A stretch of 64,000 nt of DNA from Candidatus Lucifugimonas marina (GCA_029593915.1 CP046147.1:1116001-1180000); one strand, 5' to 3'; counted from the stretch's first letter, positions 1-9,232 are shown. Notes: a model not told the origin generated them from the sequence alone. Translations and numbers: made by a program.

Positions 1-764
1 CAGACGTGATGGCAGCAAAGATGGACGAGAATTCTCGAACAGCTGAACCGTTGAATTCGGAACAGGTTGAGAATCAGGCACTGGTCGAAAGCGCACTGTC
101 GAGTGCTGAGGCTGCTCTTGATATTGGACTAACTCCCAACCAGATCATTATTTCTTGCAAGGTTTCACGGCTGCCTCAGATGGTCGCCGTCTATCGTGAA
201 CTGTCCGAGAAATCAGATTTCGCACTTCATCTCGGTCTTACAGAAGCCGGTATGGGACAGAAGGGTGTCGTTACGACGACTGCTGCTCTTAGCACGCTTC
301 TGGAGCAGGGCATAGGCGACACGATTCGAGCCTCACTAACCCCTGAGGTTGGCGGTGACCGTGCGAAGGAAGTTCGGTTGTGTCAGGACATCTTGCAAGC
401 GGTAGGGCTACGACGGTTCAGGCCTTCAGTAACTGCGTGCCCCGGTTGTGGACGGACTACTTCAACTCTGTTCCGTGAATTGGCTCAGGATATTCAAACT
501 CACATCGACGCCAAGCTTCCCGAGTGGCGATCACGTCACGCTGGATCGGAATCGCTTCAAGTTGCGGTCATGGGCTGCGTCGTAAATGGGCCGGGTGAAT
601 CTCGGGCGGCGAATATAGGCATATCGTTGCCGGGAGCCGGTGAGGAACCACGGGCGCCTGTGTTTGTCGACGGCGAACGGGTGAAGTTTCTTTCCGGACC
701 AAATATCGCAACCGACTTTATCGACATGGTCGAGAGTTACGTTCAGACGACGTACGGGAAGTAA
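1..764 (+). CDS. ispG: 4-hydroxy-3-methylbut-2-en-1-yl diphosphate synthase (IspG/GcpE), C-terminal part, 5' partial
   Basis: IspG converts MEcPP to HMBPP in the MEP isoprenoid pathway with a 4Fe-4S cluster and an electron donor. The frame is open to the left edge, so the N-terminal part lies outside the window; the in-frame GTG/ATG at 6-11 are probably internal. The visible part carries CPGCGR (about nt 437-454) and GCVVNGPGE (about nt 573-599). These are the family's cluster-binding signatures, with the Cys residues and the Glu that ligate iron. The C-terminus is complete and ends in a normal position after the GPNI segment. The next gene is convergent. The family assignment is secure; only the start is missing. 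Confidence 0.95.
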   Translation, partial: DVMAAKMDENSRTAEPLNSEQVENQALVESALSSAEAALDIGLTPNQIIISCKVSRLPQMVAVYRELSEKSDFALHLGLTEAGMGQKGVVTTTAALSTLLEQGIGDTIRASLTPEVGGDRAKEVRLCQDILQAVGLRRFRPSVTACPGCGRTTSTLFRELAQDIQTHIDAKLPEWRSRHAGSESLQVAVMGCVVNGPGESRAANIGISLPGAGEEPRAPVFVDGERVKFLSGPNIATDFIDMVESYVQTTYGK

Positions 765-795
765 CCGAACTGCTCGAATTGAGCGGTGTTTAAAC

Positions 796-945
796 TTCCT
801 GAGCGGAGTCTGCGGAATCGAAGGATCTCCAGTGGATCCAATCGTTCCGTCAGGATGGCACGCTGTCGCGAACCTGATGCCGCTGCGTGCGAACAGGTTG
901 GAATGCTCCACCGAGATCCCTCTGCCTCGCTTCGTTGTGATCGGA
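796..945. repeat. degenerate intergenic repeat remnant
   Basis: Between ispG and the YbjQ-like gene, CCTGAGCGGAGTC...GGATCTCC and a facing GAGATCCCTC...GCTTCG form a weak inverted pair. They resemble the decayed ends of the small GATCCCTC-type elements seen better at 15.2 kb and 23.7 kb. No convincing protein is encoded here. Confidence 0.3.
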
Positions 946-971
946 AAGTCGATATCGTCCCCGGTCGATAA

Positions 972-1286
972 TTAGCTCAGCTTGACTGCGGTTCCGTAGG
1001 CAAGAATTTCGGAAGCGCCTGATGCGATCATCGACGTGGTGTATCGAACTCCCACTACGGCATCGGCACCCATCTCAGCGGCAAATTCTTCCATTCGTCG
1101 GGTTGCCATCTCACGAGTCTCAGCCTGCAATCGGGCGTACTCCGTAATTTCGCCACCGACAAGATTCCGTAAAGCAGCCAAAATGTCTCGACCTGCGTGT
1201 CGTGCCCGAACAGAGTTTCCGCGCGCTAATCCGAGTATTTCGGAAATTTCTCTGCCAGGAATATCTTGGGTCGTGGATACGATCAT
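972..1286 (-). CDS. YbjQ/UPF0145 family (putative heavy-metal-binding domain) protein
   Basis: A 104-residue protein matching the YbjQ/UPF0145 fold: N-terminal strand with VSTTQDIPG, a central helix with the ARL...ETREMATRRM segment, and the closing GADAVVGVRY motif followed by EILAYGTAV. The family forms pentamers and is annotated as heavy-metal binding, but its cellular role is unknown. I place the start at the ATG at 1286. The upstream in-frame GTG at 1298 begins the GTGAGG stretch, which looks like its ribosome binding site. It is single-domain, without a signal peptide, and convergent with ispG. Confidence 0.85.
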   Translation of the reverse strand: MIVSTTQDIPGREISEILGLARGNSVRARHAGRDILAALRNLVGGEITEYARLQAETREMATRRMEEFAAEMGADAVVGVRYTTSMIASGASEILAYGTAVKLS

Positions 1287-1452
1287 TGCTCGCCTCACTT
1301 GTTGTATGCGTTGATTATTACGCCTTGCATCGAGTGCATTTCTATATCTCGAAGGCTATCAAATCATGTGCCTGAAACATGCGAAACGTCATGGTTATTG
1401 GGTAAGGAATTCGAACACAAGTGAGAGTAAATTCTGAGTAAGATACTGCTCT

Positions 1453-1494
1453 GCTAACAACGGGAACTAAAAACGCCTGCTCAGGATTGTTAGC
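1453..1494. promoter_or_regulatory. inverted repeat in the leader of the peptidase gene
   Basis: GCTAACAA (1453-1460) and TTGTTAGC (1487-1494) form a perfect 8-bp inverted pair about 25 bp upstream of the peptidase start. It could be a transcript hairpin or an operator. No U-tract follows, so it is not a terminator. Confidence 0.3.
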
Positions 1495-1524
1495 CGGTGG
1501 TTAAGACTAGAAGAAAATTTGGAA

Positions 1525-2919
1525 ATGAACTGGCACGAAATAGATCGATTTTTGATGGGTGAAGCGTGGTCAGGATCGCTGATCAACAAGCACCTGACTC
1601 AACTAGCCGATGTGATCGGACCTCGTTGGGGAGGATCACCAGAAGATCGTCGTGCCGCCGAGTACATTCGTGATGAGATGGAAGCTGCTGGTCTGGATAC
1701 CGCCAAGCTAGAGCCGTTCACAATGGAATCGTGGAATCATGGCGAAGTTTCGATATCACTACCAGATGACAATAATCGACCAATCGCAGCGTTGCCGTTT
1801 CTGCGCTGCAAGCCAATAGACGTAACAACACCGCTTGTCGACGCTGGCCACGGCTCTCCACATGAGGTAGACGCTCTAGGGACGGCAATAAAAGGAGCCG
1901 TGGTGCTTGCCACTATCGCTCCTGAGCCGTTCACGGCTGCCGAGCCGTTTACCGCTCGTATCGTTCGACTAGCCAAGGCTGGAGCGGCGTGCATCATCGC
2001 TATCGAGCCGAAAACAGGTGGGCGCATGGAGTATGCGAACTCCGATGAATGGCTAAATGTTGGACCGCAGAAGACCGCTATCGCTGTGGTGAAAACTAGT
2101 TCGGAAGACGGAGCTTACCTGCGCCGTATTGCTGGTTCTTCCCCGATAGTTCGTGTGTACGTCGAGGCAAAGTATTTTCAGACTGAGGCGAACAATACGG
2201 TCGCCGAAATTAAGGGATCGACTCATCCCGAACGACACCTGATTCTTGCTGGTCACCACGATACGGTGCTGAAAGCGCCGGGCGGAAACGACAACACTTC
2301 AGGGACGATTGGCGTGATGGAAACCGCCCGGATCATGGCCACACTAGTTAAAGAAACTGGCGTTCGACCCGGCATGTCGATTCGATTCGCAACTTGGAGT
2401 GCTGAAGAACAGCACCTGCAAGGAGCAAGAGCCTACGTAGCACGGCACTATTCGGAAGGTGCCGCCAGTCGAGAAGCCAAGCCTCTGCTGAACATCAACC
2501 TGGACGAGCTTTCGACAGGGCACATGAAAGGCATTGTGCTTACCTTCCCGCATCTAAGAAAATTCATGCAGTCACAGCTCGACACTATGAACGATGGCTT
2601 GAAGTGCCACGTGCTTGCTCACATGGATGCGCATTCGGATCACTTCCCGTTCGTTGAGCAGGCGATCGACGCTTCGATCACGTGGCGATGGCGATTCTGG
2701 GGACGACACGAGACCGCGAATTTCCATCACGAGATCGGTGATGCTGCGAACAAGTTGAACGTCAGAGAATTAAAAGAATACGCAGGGCAGTTGGCGCGAT
2801 TGCTGCTTCGTCTGTCACATGTATCGCCTGACGAATGGCCGTCGAACCCGTTAACTGTCGATGATGTGAATCAGATGATCGAGCGAGACTCTGGCGGGCA
2901 TCACCCAGCATTTCACTAG
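1525..2919 (+). CDS. M28 family zinc aminopeptidase-like protein
   Basis: A 464-residue metallopeptidase of the M28 (aminopeptidase Y/S) type. The catalytic half starts near residue 220 and shows the zinc-site signatures AGHHDTV, GGNDNTSG (bridging Asp), WSAEEQ (catalytic and metal Glu) and MDAHSDHFPF. A PA-like insert precedes it at roughly residues 85-190. No signal peptide is evident, so it probably acts in the cytoplasm on peptides or on an amino-acid conjugate. ATG 1525 is preferred over TTG 1519; an AGAAG upstream could serve either. A divergent or carboxypeptidase-like substrate range cannot be excluded. Monocistronic, with its own upstream gap. Confidence 0.88.
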   Translation: MNWHEIDRFLMGEAWSGSLINKHLTQLADVIGPRWGGSPEDRRAAEYIRDEMEAAGLDTAKLEPFTMESWNHGEVSISLPDDNNRPIAALPFLRCKPIDVTTPLVDAGHGSPHEVDALGTAIKGAVVLATIAPEPFTAAEPFTARIVRLAKAGAACIIAIEPKTGGRMEYANSDEWLNVGPQKTAIAVVKTSSEDGAYLRRIAGSSPIVRVYVEAKYFQTEANNTVAEIKGSTHPERHLILAGHHDTVLKAPGGNDNTSGTIGVMETARIMATLVKETGVRPGMSIRFATWSAEEQHLQGARAYVARHYSEGAASREAKPLLNINLDELSTGHMKGIVLTFPHLRKFMQSQLDTMNDGLKCHVLAHMDAHSDHFPFVEQAIDASITWRWRFWGRHETANFHHEIGDAANKLNVRELKEYAGQLARLLLRLSHVSPDEWPSNPLTVDDVNQMIERDSGGHHPAFH

Positions 2920-2935
2920 GTTGCTCGTGTGCCAA

Positions 2936-3526
2936 CTAATCGAGGTGTTCGGTTTCCCAATAGCCCGGGAAGGACGGAGCACTCGATTCGGTATCGACGG
3001 TAATCAAAGCACCGTAAGGCATGGTTGAACGGCGCTTAGGGTCGAACGTATCGCGTCCTTCCAGTTGATCGATTATCGTTCCGATGACACCTTCGTGAAG
3101 GAACGCAGCGATCTTGCTCAGTCCAGACGAAGTTGCAATGTCCAGTAGCTCTGAGAAGCCGGCGATGGCTCGACTGCTGAATTCAGGGATTGTTTCGCCG
3201 CCCATGCTTTTGAAATCGACGTGATAATCGCCTTTAGAAATTCTCTTCTTGATTGAGGTGGGGGCATTCCAGATATTGCCGGTTTTCATCTCGGCAAGGT
3301 TGGGGATCTGGCGGACCGACTGATTGGTAGCCTGTTCAAAATGAGCAGCCGATTCCACGGCTCTTGGCACATTACTGGTGAACGACGCGTCAGGATTTAG
3401 CTCGATGACCTTACGAGCAGCAGACGCTGCCTGGCAATGTCCGAGCTCCGTTAGCCCGGCATCGGGTAGGTAGAGGCCATCGCTTCCAGTCTTTGGAAGT
3501 CCGTGTCGAACGAGGTGAATGATCAT
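2936..3526 (-). CDS. histidine phosphatase superfamily protein (phosphoglycerate mutase-like)
   Basis: A 196-residue protein that opens with the superfamily's phosphohistidine motif, HLVRHG, at residues 4-9. A second-half FLHEGVIG segment sits where the partner His lies in this family. The members hydrolyse phosphomonoesters or move phosphate through a phospho-His intermediate. Length and lack of extra domains suggest a small-molecule phosphatase rather than a true glycolytic mutase; the substrate cannot be read from sequence. It is convergent with the M28 gene and divergent from the small Cys protein at 3638. Confidence 0.85.
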   Translation of the reverse strand: MIIHLVRHGLPKTGSDGLYLPDAGLTELGHCQAASAARKVIELNPDASFTSNVPRAVESAAHFEQATNQSVRQIPNLAEMKTGNIWNAPTSIKKRISKGDYHVDFKSMGGETIPEFSSRAIAGFSELLDIATSSGLSKIAAFLHEGVIGTIIDQLEGRDTFDPKRRSTMPYGALITVDTESSAPSFPGYWETEHLD

Positions 3527-3637
3527 GATGAGAGTTTAACGGTTTGCCTTCGAGATCAAGTTGTTGGTTGTCGCAATTCTTTCAGTCTGCTTCTTGGCGC
3601 ACTTCATTTATCGAAAAGTTCCAATAGAATCTCGGGC

Positions 3638-3865
3638 ATGAAAGAACGTCACCACCGAACGGATAGCAAACACCCAAAAACGTGCACCTGCACCACGTGT
3701 CAGGCACGTCGAAGGGAAGCTGCACGCCCCAAGGTCAAGAAGAAGCGAAAGCCGAAATCGCAACGTGGCAAAGGCTCGAAAAAGCAGGTTGCTGACGCGG
3801 CAATTGGCGACGTAATGGACATGTTGGGATTTAGTGGCGAACAAGGTGCGAAATCAGATGACTGA
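3638..3865 (+). CDS. small basic protein with CxCxxC motif, unknown function
   Basis: A 75-residue, lysine- and arginine-rich protein. Residues 16-21 read CTCTTC, a possible metal or Fe-S site. Residues 22-55 are strongly basic (KVKKKRKPKSQRGKG), and the C-terminus is acidic and helical (ADAAIGDVMDMLGF). The ATG at 3638 is used because the longer frame upstream (from 3503) runs over the divergent promoter region and looks non-coding. The stop overlaps the next gene's ATG by 8 bp, which argues for translational coupling to the Gfo/Idh/MocA oxidoreductase. I do not recognise a family. Nucleic-acid binding is possible from charge alone. Confidence 0.65.
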   Translation: MKERHHRTDSKHPKTCTCTTCQARRREAARPKVKKKRKPKSQRGKGSKKQVADAAIGDVMDMLGFSGEQGAKSDD

Positions 3866-4919
3866 AAAATCTAAGATCGGGCTTATTGGCGCAGGTTGGT
3901 GGGCTACAGCCAATCATCTTCCCGTATTGGTCGAGCGAGATGACATCGAGCTTGCGAGTGTGTGCCGGCTTGGTGCCGATGAACTTCAGCAGGTCAAAGA
4001 TCGTTTCGGTTTTTCGCATGCAACAGAAAACTACGAAGAGTTACTAGAAACACCCGGTTTGAAGGGTGTTGTGGTCGCTTCACCACATACGCTCCACTAC
4101 GAACACGCGTTGGCAGCCCTTAAAAGAGGGCTACACGTTTTGTGCGAAAAACCTTTGACAACCAAAGCCGATGAAGCCCGTGAGCTAGTGGAAGAAGCAC
4201 AGCGGCAAGGCGTTGAGCTGATGGTTCCTTACGGTTGGCATTACGGCGAGTTCATTCAGGAAGCAAAACGCCGAATGGGCGAAGGCGCTGTAGGCGATAT
4301 TGAGTTCGTCATGTGCCACATGGCGTCTCCTGTTCGGTCACTGCTTGAAGGCAAGCAATTTCTTTCGACGGGCGGTGGCGCTGGCGACAACATGTTCGAG
4401 CCTGCTGCCGAAACTTGGGCCGACCCTGTGATTGCAGGCGGTGGTTATGCGTTGGCTCAGATGTCGCATTCGGCCGGGTTGGCTTACTGGCTCACAGGTC
4501 TTCGCGCTGAGTCGGTGTCTGCACTGACATCATCGCCTACGAGCAAAGTTGAACTGTACGATTCGTTCTCCGTTCGGTTCGCCGGTGGGGCGATTGGCTC
4601 ATTCAGCGGAGCCGGCGCGCTGCCCGATAACCAACAGTTCCAGCTCGACGTTCGAATATTCGGCTCTGAGGGCGTGATGACTATCGATGTTGACAGGGCG
4701 CGCCTCGAAGTGCTTCGTCATGATGGCAATAACTTCGACATGGATTTGCCTCGGGATGCGGGTGAGTATTTTGGCGGTGGTCCAACCGCCAACTTTGCCG
4801 ACATCGTGAGCGGCAAGAGCTCAACGAACTGGGCTCCTGGATGGGCCGGAATGCGAGCCATTGAGATGATCGACGCTGCATACCGTTCAGTCGAAAGCGG
4901 GCGTTCCGCATCCGTGTAA
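3858..4919 (+). CDS. Gfo/Idh/MocA family NAD(P)-dependent oxidoreductase
   Basis: A 353-residue dehydrogenase with an N-terminal Rossmann fold (GLIGAGWWA at about residues 8-16) and the family's CEKPLTT signature near residue 100. An alpha/beta substrate domain follows (residues 125-340). Members oxidise or reduce sugars, inositols or related cyclic polyols with NAD(P). The ATG at 3858 is chosen over an upstream in-frame ATG because the Rossmann motif then sits at the usual distance and the overlap with the preceding small gene is short. The substrate is unknown; context suggests carbohydrate or polyol oxidation. Confidence 0.9.
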   Translation: MTEKSKIGLIGAGWWATANHLPVLVERDDIELASVCRLGADELQQVKDRFGFSHATENYEELLETPGLKGVVVASPHTLHYEHALAALKRGLHVLCEKPLTTKADEARELVEEAQRQGVELMVPYGWHYGEFIQEAKRRMGEGAVGDIEFVMCHMASPVRSLLEGKQFLSTGGGAGDNMFEPAAETWADPVIAGGGYALAQMSHSAGLAYWLTGLRAESVSALTSSPTSKVELYDSFSVRFAGGAIGSFSGAGALPDNQQFQLDVRIFGSEGVMTIDVDRARLEVLRHDGNNFDMDLPRDAGEYFGGGPTANFADIVSGKSSTNWAPGWAGMRAIEMIDAAYRSVESGRSASV

Positions 4920-5127
4920 GTTCGTTTGTCCAAAGAGTGTGTGTAGCCACCCATACGCATTCCGCAATGAACCTGTGGGATCAGCGTCTGAGCCGATGAG
5001 CCAGTAGTTTTACCTAGTGAATCCGACTGGTCATAGGCGCGAAGTTGTATCGGGCTGAATACTGAGGTTATGTCGGTGCAACAGCACTGATGTTTTCTCA
5101 GTAAGAGTTCGGATTCGACTAGCCCCT

Positions 5128-6903
5128 ATGGCAATAGCCACTTCGACATACCCCTCTGACTCAGGCCAATCTGGTCGGCTGAAAAGCTGGCTGTCAAAGG
5201 TTGCAAGCTTTGGTTCAGGTCGAAACAGTCACGCCGAACTTCTACTGGAAGCAGGACAAATTCTCGGAGATAACTTCGAGTCCCCAAACCATTCAGAACG
5301 GTTCGTTGGGCAGTTGGCGAAGGTGATCGATTTCGACTACCTGAGTCTTGCTCAAGTGGATCACACCGAGTGGACCGCCGATAACTTGCTCCAGTGCGGA
5401 GCGCGTATAAGCGGAATGTCCGATACATGGTCGGTTAGCCTCGACGCTGTGCCCCAGCCTGAGGTGTTTTCGACCAAATTAGCAGCGATGTGCGAGGTTG
5501 AACAGGTTGCCCATGACGGGAAATCTGTGGCCTGGTGGATGTACAGAGCAGGACTGCGTTCGATGATCACTGCCCCGATCATTGCCGACGCGACTGTGAT
5601 CGGTGTCTTGATGGTGGCAAGCAAATTGCCACACAGCTATGACGAAGCCAATGTCCACACCGCACAACAGCTAGCTGATGCAGTTGCTGGTTCGTTCGCG
5701 AACCTACGTTTGCACAAGCGACTGCGACGTGAACTGATCGAGCGCGAGACGGTCTCCGCTCTCGCCAAGACAATCAGTTCATCGCTGGACATAGAGAGTT
5801 CGATGCCAGATTTTGCGCACGATTTCTTCAAGATTGTTCCGGCAAATGGTGTGTCTATATCGCTGGCGACTGGAGTCAATGACGACACTGAGGACCGTTG
5901 GTCCTACGGTGTGACTCCCGTCGCCGGCGATTCACCTCACCAGCGCACGCTGACATCTGAGATGAAGGTCGGTGGATCAACAGTTGGAACTATCACTGTT
6001 GTTGGATCGGCCAGGCAGCGATACGTGCGCCATCATCTTTCTTTACTGAATACAGTTGCATCAAACATTGCAGGCGCTATCGCTGCCGCAGAGATGCACG
6101 CTCGATCTATGGAGCTCGCCGAGGCTAGACTCGAGATGGAGAAGACGGAAGCAGAGCGGCGCGAACTCGAACGAGTCGCAGCCGCTAAGTCAGATTTCCT
6201 GACCACTGTTTCGCACGAGCTTCGAACTCCGCTCACAAGCATTCTGGCATTCGCCGATGTCCTGACTAGGAACAAGCCGGGCAATCTCCTCTCTAAGCAG
6301 GAGCGTCAGCTTGGGATCATTCAGCGGAGTGGTCGCCGATTGGCTGTTCTCATCGACGATCTATTGGATGCAACTCACATAGAACAGAGCAAATTTGAAC
6401 TCAAGCCAGTTCGTTTCGATGTGACAGAAATGCTTAGCGATCTGACTGATTCTTTCAAGCCGATATTGCGCGAGAAGAATCAGAAATTCGTTCTCGATAT
6501 CTCAAAAGCTCCTACCGAGATGTTCGCAGACCAAATTCGACTCACCCAAGTGGTGTCCAATTTGGTTACTAACGCCTCGAAATACTCTGGAGAAGGAAGC
6601 GAAGTCACGATCACCGCGAAAGCTGATGGTGACGACGTTGTAATTGCGGTGGAAGACCAGGGCATTGGAATCGATTCGTTTGATCTCGAAAATGTTTTTG
6701 GCGCGTTCTTCAGGTCTGACAACGAAGGCACGCGAGCCCAATCCGGAACTGGCATAGGGCTTTACTTCTGTCGAATGATTGTCGAGTACCACAACGGCGA
6801 TATTTCGGCAGAAAGCGCAGTTGGTACGGGCACGAAAATTACGCTCCGTGTGCCTCGTGAATACAGCACAGAATTAGAGAACGAACCTTCGCTCGCCGCG
6901 TAG
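5128..6903 (+). CDS. cytoplasmic GAF-domain sensor histidine kinase
   Basis: A 591-residue kinase without membrane segments. Two GAF-like sensory domains lie at about residues 35-190 and 205-322, then a coiled-coil linker (325-355) and a HisKA dimerisation domain with H363 in SHELRTPLTS. The HATPase_c domain (about 460-580) carries the N box (NLVTNASKY), G1 (EDQGIGI) and G2 (GTGIGLYF). All catalytic boxes are intact, so it should autophosphorylate. It lies 107 bp before a PhoP-like regulator that is followed by its own PhoR-like kinase. This one may feed a second, intracellular signal into the same regulator. The ligand is unknown. Confidence 0.9.
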   Translation: MAIATSTYPSDSGQSGRLKSWLSKVASFGSGRNSHAELLLEAGQILGDNFESPNHSERFVGQLAKVIDFDYLSLAQVDHTEWTADNLLQCGARISGMSDTWSVSLDAVPQPEVFSTKLAAMCEVEQVAHDGKSVAWWMYRAGLRSMITAPIIADATVIGVLMVASKLPHSYDEANVHTAQQLADAVAGSFANLRLHKRLRRELIERETVSALAKTISSSLDIESSMPDFAHDFFKIVPANGVSISLATGVNDDTEDRWSYGVTPVAGDSPHQRTLTSEMKVGGSTVGTITVVGSARQRYVRHHLSLLNTVASNIAGAIAAAEMHARSMELAEARLEMEKTEAERRELERVAAAKSDFLTTVSHELRTPLTSILAFADVLTRNKPGNLLSKQERQLGIIQRSGRRLAVLIDDLLDATHIEQSKFELKPVRFDVTEMLSDLTDSFKPILREKNQKFVLDISKAPTEMFADQIRLTQVVSNLVTNASKYSGEGSEVTITAKADGDDVVIAVEDQGIGIDSFDLENVFGAFFRSDNEGTRAQSGTGIGLYFCRMIVEYHNGDISAESAVGTGTKITLRVPREYSTELENEPSLAA

Positions 6904-7010
6904 AACTCGCTAGTTGAGCAGCTGTAGTTCCTCGGTTCCTGTTGCCAAGTACGTATACTCGTTGACGAAACGACCCTATCCGCGGATTGATCGCTTTGGA
7001 GCGCAATCGT

Positions 7011-7733
7011 TTGGTATCAAATTCGTCATCCGATAAAAAGTTCAAAGTTCTCGTCGTAGAAGACGATCGAACTCTGCGTGAGGCACTGCGCTATAACCTT
7101 GTTGCTGATGGCTACGAAGTGGCTGTTGCCGATGACGGTGGAGAAGGGCTGCAAAGCGCCCGACAAGACGATCCAGACGTCATCATTCTCGATTTGATGC
7201 TCCCAAGTTTGAGCGGAATCGAAGTGTGCAAAGCGCTACGACGCGATGGCTCTATCGTCCCTGTGATAATGCTGACGGCCCGCGATGCCGAGATCGATCG
7301 TATCGGTGGTCTCGAATCTGGTGCTGACGACTATGTCACCAAGCCTTTCAGCATGCGCGAGTTACTCGCACGAGTTGGTGCGCAGATTCGACGAATGGAC
7401 ATGCTGCGGTCGGTTTCGCAGACTTCTGGAGATCAAGTAATCGATCTGGGCGATCTAGTGATTAATCGCGGTTCGAGGGCTGTAACTCTCGAGGGAAAGC
7501 AGCTTGATCTGCGACCGCGTGAGTTTGATTTACTTGCGCACTTAGCGGCAAATCCGGGTCGGGTTTACACAAGAGATCAATTGCTTCAGGACGTATGGGG
7601 GTTCGAGTACTCTGGTGACACTCGAACTGTTGATGTTCATGTGAGGTGGCTTCGATTAAAGATTGAGAAAGATCCTTCGAAGCCAACACTGCTCGGCACT
7701 GTACGTGGAGTTGGGTACCGAATCAGCGTGTGA
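7011..7733 (+). CDS. phoP: OmpR/PhoB-family response regulator, PhoP-like
   Basis: A 240-residue regulator with a receiver domain (phospho-acceptor D61 in ILDLMLP, acidic pair E18/D19, K111 in VTKPF) and a C-terminal winged helix that ends with the typical VRGVGYRI. The start is placed at TTG 7011, with GGAG 9 bp upstream; in-frame TTG codons at 6987 and 6996 are alternatives. The order regulator, PhoR-like kinase, PHO box, pstS identifies it as the phosphate-starvation regulator by context. It is expected to bind the TTAAC repeats at 9184-9232. The symbol is inferred from that context. Confidence 0.9.
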   Translation: MVSNSSSDKKFKVLVVEDDRTLREALRYNLVADGYEVAVADDGGEGLQSARQDDPDVIILDLMLPSLSGIEVCKALRRDGSIVPVIMLTARDAEIDRIGGLESGADDYVTKPFSMRELLARVGAQIRRMDMLRSVSQTSGDQVIDLGDLVINRGSRAVTLEGKQLDLRPREFDLLAHLAANPGRVYTRDQLLQDVWGFEYSGDTRTVDVHVRWLRLKIEKDPSKPTLLGTVRGVGYRISV

Positions 7734-7801
7734 TCGAGAGCTTAGAGTGTCGCTCGTGAGTGCTGCGGCAACGCATCAGAGATTGGGAAGAGGAACTGTA
7801 A

Positions 7802-9142
7802 TTGGGTAACGTCTCCCTTCGATGGCGAATGCTAATCGAGACTGGTGGTTTGGTTGCGCTGGTTGCAGCCGGAGCACTTTGGCTCGGGGTGCTCGGAACT
7901 GTGTTGGCGGGTATCGTCGCTGTTGTTGCGGTTGTGTTTTTATCGCTGAGGATCACCTCTCAATTCTCCGAGCTCACCGAAGATGTTGTTCGGATGACTT
8001 CGATTGAGCGTTCCCACAGGCTCGATCCCACAGGACCCGCCGAATTAACCCGCCTGGCGCGAGCAGTGAATCGTCTCGTCGACCGCGTCGATGAAACCAT
8101 TTCTGAAGATGGCGCTGAGCGAATTAGGCTTGCATCTATTCTCGATTCAATGCGAGAAGGGGTTGTGGTTGTCGACGATCAAGGCGTGATCGAATCGGCG
8201 AACCCTGCTTCTATCGAACTGCTCTCATCGCTTGGTGAAGTTGAGCCTGGAATGCAGCTGACTTCACTTACAAATCACCCTGACGTAATTGGCGTGGTCA
8301 CCCGTTCGCTAGAAAGCGAAAAAACGGTTTCATCTGAGATTGAGCTGTTCGATAACCAACGGACTCTGATGGCTGTCTCCACGCCCTTTCCTCGGCCCGA
8401 ATCTGATGCTGCACGGGCGTTGTTATTGCTGACGGATCTCACGGATTTGCGAAGGCTCGATACCACTCGGCGCGAGTTCGTATCGAACGCTTCCCACGAA
8501 TTACGAACACCGCTCGCTGGGATTCGAGCTTCGGCTGAAACACTTCAGCGTGGCGCAATCGATGATCCAGAAGGTCGGGCACAGTTCCTGAAGATGATCC
8601 GGGAAGACGTCGACCGAATGGACGCCCTGATTACTGAAATGCTTGAGCTATCGCGTCTCGAATCGGGCGAGGCCTCACTGGTGTTCGCCGATGTCGAACC
8701 GGCGAAGCTTGTTGATACGGCAGTGAAGCAGTTCTCAGCAATTGCAGTTGATTCAGAACTGAAACTGGAAACAAAGCTTGCCGATGATCTGCCATTGGTT
8801 TCTGTCGATGCAGAAAAGATCGACCATGTTTTCACCAACTTGATTAGCAACGCAGTGAAGTGGACGCCTGCTGGTGGAACAGTCGTGGTCAAGGGCTGGG
8901 TCGACGACGGCACTGTGTGGTTCAGCATTGCCGACAGTGGGCTTGGTATCGATCCTGAACACCTGCCTCATATATTCGAACGATTCTTCAAGACCGATCC
9001 GGCGCGTACCCAACCGGGAACAGGGCTTGGGCTTTCGATTGCTCGTCACATTGTCGATGCCCACGGTGGTGTGATCTCAGCGACGAGTACGGTCGGTGAA
9101 GGCAGTGAGTTTGCGTTTACGGTCGCCAGCTCGAACTCATAG
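7802..9142 (+). CDS. phoR: PhoR-like membrane sensor histidine kinase
   Basis: A 446-residue kinase with a short N-terminal membrane hairpin (about residues 10-50) and almost no extracellular loop. It continues with a HAMP-like linker (50-100), a PAS domain (110-210), HisKA with H232 in ASHELRTPLAG and a complete HATPase_c domain (N box NLISNAVKW, G1 ADSGLGI, G2 GTGLGLSI). A missing outer sensor domain is usual for PhoR, which is thought to sense phosphate through the Pst transporter. The start is a TTG at 7802 with AAGAGGAA a few bases upstream. It lies 68 bp after the regulator and directly upstream of pstS. Confidence 0.9.
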   Translation: MGNVSLRWRMLIETGGLVALVAAGALWLGVLGTVLAGIVAVVAVVFLSLRITSQFSELTEDVVRMTSIERSHRLDPTGPAELTRLARAVNRLVDRVDETISEDGAERIRLASILDSMREGVVVVDDQGVIESANPASIELLSSLGEVEPGMQLTSLTNHPDVIGVVTRSLESEKTVSSEIELFDNQRTLMAVSTPFPRPESDAARALLLLTDLTDLRRLDTTRREFVSNASHELRTPLAGIRASAETLQRGAIDDPEGRAQFLKMIREDVDRMDALITEMLELSRLESGEASLVFADVEPAKLVDTAVKQFSAIAVDSELKLETKLADDLPLVSVDAEKIDHVFTNLISNAVKWTPAGGTVVVKGWVDDGTVWFSIADSGLGIDPEHLPHIFERFFKTDPARTQPGTGLGLSIARHIVDAHGGVISATSTVGEGSEFAFTVASSNS

Positions 9143-9183
9143 ATCGCCACTCGTTTTGAGCGTTTCTATCGACGACGCTCGTA

Positions 9184-9232
9184 TTTAACTCGACGTTAAC
9201 GAGTTGATGACTTCAGTTAACTTCGCCTTAAT
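9184..9232 (+). promoter_or_regulatory. PHO box: five TTAAC-like units at 10-11 bp spacing
   Basis: TTAAC or close variants begin at 9185, 9196, 9207 (ATGAC), 9217 and 9228 (TTAAT), giving intervals of 11, 11, 10 and 11 bp. Direct TT(A/T)AC-type repeats at one-helical-turn spacing are the known binding pattern of Gram-positive PhoP regulators. The array sits about 90 bp upstream of the likely pstS start, fitting an activator site. The regulator is encoded just upstream. Confidence 0.8.

Noticed and set aside
786-971. 61-codon plus-strand frame after ispG
   Set aside because: It crosses a degenerate repeat and has no family-like features.
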